Assembly: GCA_947570175.1 (NCBI GenBank) | Contig: CANOTJ010000003.1 | Span: 47,984-111,983 of the forward strand | Direction: 5' to 3' | From: an uncultured Mycoplasmatota bacterium | Lineage (GTDB): Bacteria > Bacillota_I > Bacilli_A > RF39 > UBA660 | DNA: 64,000 bases | Shown here: positions 6,389 through 13,784 of the stretch, piece by piece | How positions within the stretch are numbered: position 1 is the first letter of the stretch | How the letters are laid out: every line of letters begins with the position of its first letter | Position numbers and translations under genes: made by a program | The notes under the pieces: model-generated | The model's input: the letters and a program-made list of their open reading frames with translations, nothing else | What the model was told of the DNA's origin: nothing | Database searches by the model: none

Positions 6389-8479
6389 TTATAAAACTTC
6401 CTTTCCTTGATTTCTTTTTAAATCTTCTATTACTTTTCCATGTTTCATTTGAATAACACGTTCAAATAAATCGATGTTATCGGTTCTATGGGTAACAAAA
6501 ACAATACTCTTTTCTGAATAATGATGTAAAATATTTTTTAATATTTTTCGCTCTAATGATACATCTACTTGACTAAGACCTTCATCAATTAATAAATAAT
6601 TAAAATTCTTAAGTAATGCTCGCGCAAGAATGATTCTTTGTTTTTCACCACCTGAGATATTAAATCCGTTTTCTTCAATTAACATATAATAATTTAACGA
6701 ATTATTTTTTATAATCTCTTCAATATAACAATCTTTAATCACTTGAAAAAATCTTTCCTGCTCCACCGTTTCATTTAAGACGATATTGTTGTATAAAGTA
6801 TCTGTAAATAGAATTTCATTTTGTGAAATATAAAGAACATTTTGATTGATATCCATTCTAGATATTTCATTCAAATTTCTATTGTTTACCATTACTCGAT
6901 TGATGGGATAATAATTTTTAAGTAGTTTTAATAGTGTACTTTTCCCACTACCACTCGGACCTATAATGGCTATTTTTTCCTTATTTTGAATTGATAGTGT
7001 TTGATTTTTTAACAGTGTCTGATTATTATAAAGGGTAGGGTGTTCTTGTATTATTAAATTTGAAAAACAAATATTCTCATAATTTATATTCTTTTTTTCA
7101 TCATTCATAATTTCTGAAATTCGTTGATAAGATATTTTTGCCTCCTCCATATTTTTTATAAGATTTAAAATATTTTTGACAGGTTCTATAAAATAATGGA
7201 ATAAAAACAAAAAGGTAATAAAGGAACTAAGTTCAATTTTTTTATAATGAATGAATAAAATTCCAAAGAAAATTAAAATAATTGATATCATTCCATTCAA
7301 AAAACTGATAATTGTTTGTTCTAAATTAGATAGTACTTCTAATTTTTTTTGTTTTTGTAAATGAATCTGTAATAAATCGTTTAATTGACTAATTACATGT
7401 TTTTCGATTCCAAGTCCTTTTACAGTTTCAAAACCTGTTAGGTTCTCAACGATATAAGAATTCATATTTGTATGGCTGTTTTTTAATTCATTTAATCTTT
7501 TATACATGACTGGTTTCACTATATAAAAAATTATAATATATACTATTAGGAAAGCTAGGGAAAAGATAAAGAGTAATGAATTGACATGATATAAAATAAC
7601 AGCTGCTACAAAAGTTAAAATAATATCAATAAAAAATGTTAAAATAATTTCACTAACAGTTTGTTTGATAATATTTAGATCGTTGATTCTTGTAATTAAT
7701 TCTCCTGATGTTCGATTGCGATAATAATGGTAAGGAAGTAAAATGATTTTTTTTAATACATCTGTAAATAATTCTTTCGTTATTTTTTGATTTAGAAAAA
7801 TAAAAATCTGATTTCGAATCCATAAAAAGATATTTTTTAATAGTTCAAAAAAGATAAATAAAATCATTAACCGAGAAATAAGATTATGATGATTTATATT
7901 TTGTAAGCTTATTTGAAAATAGAAGGAACTACAAATAGAGAGTATTGTAATTAGTAATGATAATATAACAATTATCAAAAGTTTCTTTTTATTTTGCATC
8001 AATAATTCTGTTATATATTTATAAAACGATTTTTCTTTATAACAAATAGGGATTTTTCGTTTAGGATATAATGTTATTAATATATCATTGTAAATAGTTT
8101 TAAATTCTTTCCATGTTATTTTTTTTATTCCCTTTGCGGGATCTGCTATGATGAGTGTCTTTTTATTAAAATTAATTTCATAAATTACAATATAGTGTTG
8201 ATAAATCTTATCTATTGTAACGTGGGCAATACAAGGTAAGATAATATTGTTATGTTCAACTTCTTCTATTTTGATACGAATTCCTTCTGATCGAAATCCA
8301 ATTGCTCTTGCTGTTTCAATTAAGTGATAAGCAGTTGTACCACTTTTGGTTGTTCTACTCATTTGCCTTAATTTTTCTTTTGACATATTTCCTTTATAGA
8401 ATCTAATAATCATAAGTAGCGAAGCAATAGCACAATCTTTTAAATCATCTTGTTTTACAAATGGATATTTTTTTCTCAT
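6389..8479 (-). CDS. Peptidase-containing ABC transporter for double-glycine peptides
   Basis: 696 residues, the usual length for ComA/LagD/BlpA-type exporters. Residues 1-125 are a C39 peptidase with Cys16, His95 and Asp113 as the triad. A six-helix membrane domain follows at about 165-430. The ATPase domain has Walker A GPSGSGKST, signature ISGGEKQR, Walker B as YLLIDEGLS (Ile in place of the usual second Leu) and VTHR as the H-loop. It should cut the leader of the neighbouring peptide and export the mature part. The 77 bases directly upstream of its ATG, with AAGGAGG, occur again near 10.2 kb. No separate accessory (HlyD-like) gene is present. Confidence 0.9.
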   Translation of the reverse strand: MRKKYPFVKQDDLKDCAIASLLMIIRFYKGNMSKEKLRQMSRTTKSGTTAYHLIETARAIGFRSEGIRIKIEEVEHNNIILPCIAHVTIDKIYQHYIVIYEINFNKKTLIIADPAKGIKKITWKEFKTIYNDILITLYPKRKIPICYKEKSFYKYITELLMQNKKKLLIIVILSLLITILSICSSFYFQISLQNINHHNLISRLMILFIFFELLKNIFLWIRNQIFIFLNQKITKELFTDVLKKIILLPYHYYRNRTSGELITRINDLNIIKQTVSEIILTFFIDIILTFVAAVILYHVNSLLFIFSLAFLIVYIIIFYIVKPVMYKRLNELKNSHTNMNSYIVENLTGFETVKGLGIEKHVISQLNDLLQIHLQKQKKLEVLSNLEQTIISFLNGMISIILIFFGILFIHYKKIELSSFITFLFLFHYFIEPVKNILNLIKNMEEAKISYQRISEIMNDEKKNINYENICFSNLIIQEHPTLYNNQTLLKNQTLSIQNKEKIAIIGPSGSGKSTLLKLLKNYYPINRVMVNNRNLNEISRMDINQNVLYISQNEILFTDTLYNNIVLNETVEQERFFQVIKDCYIEEIIKNNSLNYYMLIEENGFNISGGEKQRIILARALLKNFNYLLIDEGLSQVDVSLERKILKNILHHYSEKSIVFVTHRTDNIDLFERVIQMKHGKVIEDLKRNQGKEVL

Positions 8480-8555
8480 TGTTACCTCCTTGCTTCTAAC
8501 TTACTGTCTAGATAGAAATAATTCCTGCAAACAATGGTATCTATCATAGAAATGT
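8479..8555 (-). repeat. 77-bp direct repeat, copy 1 (5' leader of exporter)
   Basis: Identical to 10159-10235 except at one base (8513 T, 10193 C), same orientation, offset exactly 1680 bp. On the minus strand it holds a possible -10 (TATGAT), about 60 bases of leader and the AAGGAGG of the exporter, ending at the first base of its start codon region. Identity stops at the edge of the coding sequence. Confidence 0.95.
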
Positions 8556-8708
8556 GACTTTTGTAATAACAAATTTCAATATACAAGGTACGTTTAAATG
8601 TTTGTGAATTCTCTAGTTCGAATTACTTCAAATTATTTGCAAAGTCAGATAGTGAAAATAATCAAAAGTATAAATAGTAAGACAAATTTTTTAAAAATGT
8701 TTCCAAGT

Positions 8709-8738
8709 AAAAAAGAAACTATGGAGAGTTTCTTTTTT
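8709..8738 (+). terminator. Hairpin terminator, probably bidirectional
   Basis: Twelve-base stem AAAAAAGAAACT/AGTTTCTTTTTT with loop ATGGAG. No gene reads into it from the left, so it may insulate the cassette. A degraded similar sequence lies near 10291-10320. Confidence 0.7.
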
Positions 8739-8760
8739 GTAATCGTTATTTATAAAAATA

Positions 8761-8769
8761 TGTTATAAT
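8761..8769 (+). promoter_or_regulatory. Extended -10 promoter of DUF3800 operon
   Basis: TGTTATAAT, an extended -10 element, 22 bases before the start at 8791. No good -35. Confidence 0.55.
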
Positions 8770-8790
8770 TGTAAACAAGGAGGATTGAAT

Positions 8791-9486
8791 ATGAATCAGA
8801 AAATTGAAATAAATGTTTATGCTGACGAGAGCTGCCATTTAGAGCACGACGATGTTGAGTTTATGGTTTTAGGCTGTGTATATTGTTTAAAAAAAGATAA
8901 AAATTATATTACAAATAAAATAAAAGAAATAAAGAAAAAATATGGATTAAAACCAACAACTGAAATAAAATGGACAAAAGTTTCACTTAAAAAAATAAAT
9001 ATGTACAAAGAATTAATAGATTTGTTATCCAATGAAAATGTATCATTTAGAGGATGGATTGCTCATGATAAAAAGTCATTAGACCATGAATTATTTCATC
9101 AAACATATGATGATTGGTATTATAAAATGTATTATTATCTTTTCAATTATATTATATCTGAAAGTTTAGTAGATTATAATATTTTTTTAGATATAAAAGA
9201 TACCCGATCAAGTATGAAAAACGATAAACTTAAAAACATATTAAATCGTTATAATATATATAATGTTAGCAAGGTTCAAGCCATTCGTTCTGATGAAGTT
9301 CAATTAATCCAATTGGCAGATTTAGTAATAGGGGCAATCAGTTATAAATTAAGGAATTTAGCGACAAGTACTGCAAAATTAGAATTGGTTAATTATATAG
9401 AAAATAAATTTAATACATCATTTTTTAATAATTCATCCAATAACAATAAGAAATTTAATATTTTTCATTGGAGCAGTCAAAAATAA
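8791..9486 (+). CDS. DUF3800 domain protein
   Basis: 231 residues from the ATG at 8791, preceded by AAGGAGG with seven-base spacing (a TTG two codons upstream is less likely). The N-terminal INVYADES motif and the C-terminal QLIQLADLVIGAISY motif define DUF3800, a family with an RNase H-like fold and acidic residues in those two motifs. It is common in mobile and defence contexts, but its reaction is not established. The stop overlaps the start of the next gene (TAATG), so the two proteins are probably made together. The pair lies exactly between two 77-bp direct repeats. Confidence 0.8.
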   Translation: MNQKIEINVYADESCHLEHDDVEFMVLGCVYCLKKDKNYITNKIKEIKKKYGLKPTTEIKWTKVSLKKINMYKELIDLLSNENVSFRGWIAHDKKSLDHELFHQTYDDWYYKMYYYLFNYIISESLVDYNIFLDIKDTRSSMKNDKLKNILNRYNIYNVSKVQAIRSDEVQLIQLADLVIGAISYKLRNLATSTAKLELVNYIENKFNTSFFNNSSNNNKKFNIFHWSSQK

Positions 9487-9989
9487 TGAATTGTGACAAA
9501 ATAAATTTTCAAATTATCGAAAAGAAGAGAGATGAAGAACAAAAAAGTTATCATGATAGAGCATATGCTATTTTTAAAAATAGTTTAATGAATTCGGATA
9601 TAAAATTTAAAAACATACCTGTTAAAGTTAGAGAATTGCCTTTTGAAGACAATAAAGTACAAGGCTTCTTTCATGTCATATCTGAATTAGATAAGAAGTT
9701 AAAAATTAGATTATATAAAGATGAAAGAGTAAAATATATTCCATATATTTCTAAAATGATAACTGAATATGATAAATGCAGTACTTGTTATAGTAATTGT
9801 TCTAAAATAAAAGTATGGACAGCGCCATATAATGGAAAAATTGAAAGAACTAAATTTTATTTTGAGGAAGATAATTATATAGTTATATTGGAAAAACGTC
9901 CAAACTATTATCAATTGGTTTCTGCTTATGTAGTGGATAGAGAAGATAGAAAATTAGATATATTAAAAGAATATAATAAATATAAATAA
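9486..9989 (+). CDS. Unknown partner of DUF3800, possible toxin-like nuclease
   Basis: 167 residues, starting at the ATG that overlaps the DUF3800 stop. Residues 55-66 give GFFHVIS, a Cys cluster lies at 98, 101 and 105, and a C-terminal set of strands (KVWTAP, RTKFYFEED, YIVILEKRPNYYQLVSAYVV) ends in a basic helix. The order of a His strand, Arg-containing strand and Y.L.(S/T)AY strand recalls the barnase/EndoU/colicin E5/RelE-like (BECR) nuclease fold, but this is a visual impression. With DUF3800 it could be a toxin-antitoxin or defence pair. No firm family can be named. Confidence 0.55.
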   Translation: MNCDKINFQIIEKKRDEEQKSYHDRAYAIFKNSLMNSDIKFKNIPVKVRELPFEDNKVQGFFHVISELDKKLKIRLYKDERVKYIPYISKMITEYDKCSTCYSNCSKIKVWTAPYNGKIERTKFYFEEDNYIVILEKRPNYYQLVSAYVVDREDRKLDILKEYNKYK

Positions 9990-9997
9990 AACGGAAA

Positions 9998-10021
9998 AAG
10001 GATTGGTTTTGACCAATCCTT
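9998..10021. terminator. Hairpin after DUF3800 operon
   Basis: Ten-base perfect stem AAGGATTGGT/ACCAATCCTT with loop TTTG. On the + strand the T run is poor. On the minus strand the hairpin is followed by TTTTTCC, so it may also stop leftward transcripts. Confidence 0.65.
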
Positions 10022-10158
10022 AATCTGATGCTCCTTCTAAACTAGTTAGATGAGTAATTGAAATATATCATATATTTACAATTTTGTCAAATATACTTGA
10101 CATATTATAGTATATTCTAATAACAAAAAAATATTTATCAAATATAAATTATAATACG
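10022..10158. other. AT-rich spacer between cassette and second repeat
   Basis: With the repeat and the deoD leader this belongs to a 391-base gene-free stretch (9990-10380). It is very AT-rich and includes a TTGACA at about 10098, but no -10 at the right distance. No open frame continues from the repeat on the minus strand: the base after the AAGGAGG spacing is not a start codon. Confidence 0.5.
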
Positions 10159-10235
10159 TTGTTACCTCCTTGCTTCTAACTTACTGTCTAGACAGAAATA
10201 ATTCCTGCAAACAATGGTATCTATCATAGAAATGT
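10159..10235 (-). repeat. 77-bp direct repeat, copy 2
   Basis: Same orientation as 8479-8555 with a single mismatch (10193). It retains the minus-strand TATGAT and AAGGAGG but has no start codon after it, so it is an orphan copy of the exporter leader. A TTGCAA about 16 bases before TATGAT on the minus strand could still give a promoter. Confidence 0.95.
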
Positions 10236-10350
10236 AATTTATTATTGCAATTAATTGATTCAGATTCTTATATGCATACTCATTTATTTAAAAAGAAACT
10301 GTAAAGTTTTGATTTTTTCTTGTTTAAAAATAGGATATCTAATAAGAAGA

Positions 10351-10359
10351 TGCTATAAT
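10351..10359 (+). promoter_or_regulatory. Extended -10 promoter of deoD
   Basis: TGCTATAAT, 21 bases before the deoD start; AGGAG follows at about 10365. Confidence 0.6.
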
Positions 10360-10380
10360 AATAATAGGAGTTGATGATAT

Positions 10381-11088
10381 ATGACAGCACATATAGAAGC
10401 AAAAAAGGATGAAATTGCTGAGATTGTAATAATGCCAGGAGATCCTCTCCGAGCTAAATTTATTGCTGAAACTTATTTAAAAGATGTAAAATTAGTAAAT
10501 CAAATTCGAAACATGTATGCTTATACGGGGTATTATCATGATAAGAAATTAACGATTATGGCATCTGGGATGGGAATGCCAAGTATTGGAATATATTCCT
10601 ATGAGTTATATAAGTTTTATGATGTAAAAACAATTATTCGAGTAGGAACTGCGGGATCTTACTCGAAAGATTTAAATTTATATGATTTAGTTCTTGTAAA
10701 TGCTAGTTATTCTGATTCGAGTTATGCAAAAGTCCAAAACAAAAACGAAGAAGATACAATAAAAGCATCCTTTTCTACAAATTTATACATTACACAGACT
10801 GCAGAAGAAAAAAATTTTCATGTGAGTATAGGAAACGTGTACTCTACAGATGTATTTTATAAAGAAAATGATAACTTTAAAAGAATCATTCAAGAAAAAG
10901 GTTGTGGTGCCTGCGAGATGGAATCCTTCGCACTTTTTCATAATGCAAAAACACTTGGAAAGAACGCGGCCTGTTTATTAACCATTTCAGATAGTCTTGT
11001 AACAGGAGAAGAAACTACTCCAGAGGAAAGACAAACAGCCTTCATTCAAATGATTGAACTAGCTTTAGATTCTAGTTTAAAAATGTAG
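10381..11088 (+). CDS. deoD: Purine-nucleoside phosphorylase (DeoD type)
   Basis: 235 residues, the normal length of the hexameric DeoD family. Visible motifs are MPGDPLRAKFIAE near residue 18, the conserved ASGMGMPSIGIYSYEL segment, RVGTAGSY, and CEMESFALF, with the Glu that contacts ribose and ISDSLVTGE near the C-terminus. It splits purine (deoxy)nucleosides with phosphate into base and (deoxy)ribose-1-phosphate in salvage. It has its own promoter and is not in an obvious operon with deo genes. Confidence 0.95.
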   Translation: MTAHIEAKKDEIAEIVIMPGDPLRAKFIAETYLKDVKLVNQIRNMYAYTGYYHDKKLTIMASGMGMPSIGIYSYELYKFYDVKTIIRVGTAGSYSKDLNLYDLVLVNASYSDSSYAKVQNKNEEDTIKASFSTNLYITQTAEEKNFHVSIGNVYSTDVFYKENDNFKRIIQEKGCGACEMESFALFHNAKTLGKNAACLLTISDSLVTGEETTPEERQTAFIQMIELALDSSLKM

Positions 11089-11173
11089 TGTTATAAAAAT
11101 AGAAAATAAATGATATAAAAAGAAAATTCGAATAAAATAAAATATAAAGCCATAATAAAAAAGAGGTGAAAAC

Positions 11174-12457
11174 ATGGAATATTCAAAACATCATATGAAC
11201 CGTTATCGTATCCATTTCGTTCAAACAGATAAATTTAAAACGATTAACGTCAAAATTAATTTTAAAAGAAAAATAGAAAAAGATGAAATTACGATTCGTA
11301 GATTCTTAAGTTCTATATTATTGAATTCTAGTGCCAAATTTAAAAGTGAAAGAGAGTTGAATATAGAAGTAGAAAATCTATATAATATAGGGGTCCAATC
11401 TAATGTTAGTCGAAGTGGAAAGTATAGTATCTTATCCTTTTCGATGAATTTATTAAATGAAAAATATACAGAAGAAGGTATGCTTCAAAAGTCGTTTGAT
11501 TTTTTGAAGGAATTGTTATTTTATCCAAATATAGAAAACAAACAGTTTTCTCAAGATAGTTTTGATTTTATAAAACAATCCATCAAGGAAGAAATTGAAA
11601 GCTTTAAAGATAATCCAAATCGTTATAGTAGATACCGTTTATTTGAAGAAACTAGTCCAGAATCTATCCTATCTTATCCGTATTCTGGTACTTTGGAACA
11701 ACTTGAAAATATCACACCAGAAAACTTATATGAATATTATCAATCTGTAATAGAAGAAGATATGCTAGATATTTTTGTTATTGGTGATATTGAAGAAGAA
11801 AAGATAAAATCTATTATTGAAAATATGATTCCTTTCTATGAACGTAATATGGAAACTGAAAGACATGATTTAAGAAATATAGAAAATAGAGAAGAAGAAA
11901 AAATTGTTACAGAAGAAGGAAATTATAATCAAAGTAATTTAGCTATCTCTCTAACCCTTTCACCACTAACTGAATTTGAAAAACAATATGTTTTGCAGAT
12001 TTTTAATTTTATTTTTGGTGGAGGGAGTGAATCCAAATTATTTCAAATTGTAAGAGAAAAAAACTCCCTTTGCTATTCTATCGGAGCAAGTTCTATGCTA
12101 TTAGACCACTTAGTAATTGTTACAGCAGGAATTGATTCCAAAAGTTTTTCCAAGGCAATAAAACTCATTAAACAATGCTTAGAAGATATGAAAGAGGGAA
12201 AATTTAATGAAGAAGATATTGCAAAAGCCAAAACAACTTATATCAATGGATGCCAACAAATTTTAGACTCTCCAGTATCTATTTTAAATAATTTTATTTC
12301 GAAAGAGTATTTAAATTTAGATTTAGTAGAAGAAAAAATGAAGCAAATCCAAAAGGTAGACAAAGAGATGTTAATAAATTTAGGTCAGAAAATAAGAATT
12401 CATACCATTTATTTATTAAAAGGAGGAAACGAAAATGAAGAAGATACCTCTAACTAA
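11174..12457 (+). CDS. ymfF: M16 peptidase homologue without active site, YmfF-like
   Basis: 427 residues of the M16 (pitrilysin/insulinase) fold, preceded by AGAGGTGA. No HxxEH zinc motif is present where the active subunit has it, so this is the inactive partner, as for B. subtilis YmfF. The C-terminal half shows FIFGGGSESKLFQIVREKNSLCYSI, the usual second-domain signature. It overlaps ymfH by 23 bases. In Bacilli these two genes are linked to modification of elongation factor P. That role is from family knowledge. Confidence 0.85.
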   Translation: MEYSKHHMNRYRIHFVQTDKFKTINVKINFKRKIEKDEITIRRFLSSILLNSSAKFKSERELNIEVENLYNIGVQSNVSRSGKYSILSFSMNLLNEKYTEEGMLQKSFDFLKELLFYPNIENKQFSQDSFDFIKQSIKEEIESFKDNPNRYSRYRLFEETSPESILSYPYSGTLEQLENITPENLYEYYQSVIEEDMLDIFVIGDIEEEKIKSIIENMIPFYERNMETERHDLRNIENREEEKIVTEEGNYNQSNLAISLTLSPLTEFEKQYVLQIFNFIFGGGSESKLFQIVREKNSLCYSIGASSMLLDHLVIVTAGIDSKSFSKAIKLIKQCLEDMKEGKFNEEDIAKAKTTYINGCQQILDSPVSILNNFISKEYLNLDLVEEKMKQIQKVDKEMLINLGQKIRIHTIYLLKGGNENEEDTSN

Positions 12458-13706
12458 ATTAGAAACAGATATCTATACTGAAAAACTAGAAAATGGACTT
12501 GAGATATTTGTTGTACCTAAAAAAAATGTCAATAACATTTATGCTACATTTACCACTAAATTTGGCTCACGTACTAACGAATTTATTCCCTTTGGGGAAA
12601 AAGATTATGTAAAAGTACCTGAAGGAATCGCTCATTTTTTAGAACATAAAGCATTTGAGCAAGAAGATGGTGTAGATCCCTTCACCTTATTTTCAAAAAA
12701 TGGGGCAGATTCTAATGCTTCAACAGATCGTTTTAAAACCACCTATTTATTTGCAGGTGCTACAAATTTTAAACAAAATATGAATTGCTTATTAGATTTT
12801 GTCCAAGCCCCATATTTTACAGACGAAAACGTTGAAAAAGAAAAAGGAATTATTGAACAAGAAATAGAAATGTATAAAGATCAACCCTTTCGTGAAGGAT
12901 ATGATCGAATCATTTACAATTCCTTTGTAAAAAATCCAATTCGATATACAGTAGGTGGTAGTGTAGATAGTATTTATAAAATTACTAAGGATCACCTTTA
13001 TCAATGTTATCAAACTTTTTATAATCCAAATAATATGTTTGTTGTAGTAACTGGAAAAGTGGAACCAAAAGAAGTAATTGAAATCATAAAAGAGAATCAA
13101 CAAAATAAAAAATTAAAGAAAATGGCAGAAATTAAAGTACAAGAATATTCTGAACCTGATCATGTTGCAAAGGAAAAAGATGAAATTAAAATGAATGTAA
13201 CAATTCCAAAAATGTTTCTATCTTATAAATTTAATATTCAAGAAATTACAGAAGATTTTGATTTAAATTATTACTTTTCTATTTATACAGATTTAAAATT
13301 CGGACCTACATCAGTTTTGTCAGAACGTCTAAAACAGAAAAAAATTATGACCACAGATATTGATTTTTCATTAATAAAAATTGATCATCATCTATTAATT
13401 GTATTTGACTGTGAAACAGAAAATACAGAACAAGTAATTAAAATTATCAAACAAGAATTTAGTAAAAATGATATTAAAGAAGAAGAATTTAATCGAAAGA
13501 AAAAAGCAATCCTTGCCGCTTGTGTATATATGAGTGATAATATTTATAGTTTAAATAATAAAATCACTAATGATATTATTCATTTTAATCAGGTAAATAC
13601 AGATATGTATAATCGTATTAAAAACTTAGAATATGAAAAGTTAAATGATATCATTAATCATTTAGATTTTTCAAATTATGCTAGTGTTATTGTGAACCCT
13701 AAATAA
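12435..13706 (+). CDS. ymfH: M16 zinc peptidase, YmfH-like
   Basis: 423 residues with the inverted zinc motif HxxEH at His67, Glu70 and His71 (IAHFLEHKAFE) and the downstream IEQEIEMYKDQP helix that supplies the third ligand. The C-terminal domain covers about 220-420. It starts inside the end of ymfF with AAAGGAGG and is clearly the catalytic subunit of the pair. A terminator follows immediately. Confidence 0.9.
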   Translation: MKKIPLTKLETDIYTEKLENGLEIFVVPKKNVNNIYATFTTKFGSRTNEFIPFGEKDYVKVPEGIAHFLEHKAFEQEDGVDPFTLFSKNGADSNASTDRFKTTYLFAGATNFKQNMNCLLDFVQAPYFTDENVEKEKGIIEQEIEMYKDQPFREGYDRIIYNSFVKNPIRYTVGGSVDSIYKITKDHLYQCYQTFYNPNNMFVVVTGKVEPKEVIEIIKENQQNKKLKKMAEIKVQEYSEPDHVAKEKDEIKMNVTIPKMFLSYKFNIQEITEDFDLNYYFSIYTDLKFGPTSVLSERLKQKKIMTTDIDFSLIKIDHHLLIVFDCETENTEQVIKIIKQEFSKNDIKEEEFNRKKKAILAACVYMSDNIYSLNNKITNDIIHFNQVNTDMYNRIKNLEYEKLNDIINHLDFSNYASVIVNPK

Positions 13707-13728
13707 CCGTCTTCATGATGGTTTTTTC
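13705..13728 (+). terminator. Terminator of ymfFH
   Basis: Seven-base stem AACCGTC/GATGGTT (one wobble) with loop TTCAT, then a T run. The stem overlaps the ymfH stop. Confidence 0.7.
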
Positions 13729-13784
13729 TTGAAAAAAAAAAAGAGGTATGTTATGATGATACTAGTATAGAGGTGAGTTACAAA

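Larger units (their letters stand above)
8556..8790. other. Intergenic stretch between the exporter leader and the DUF3800 gene
   Basis: Together with the repeat this makes a 311-base gene-free stretch. It contains a possible -35 for the leftward exporter promoter (minus-strand TTGTTA about 18 bases before TATGAT), the hairpin at 8709-8738 and the extended -10 at 8761-8769. No open frame is worth reporting. Confidence 0.6.
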
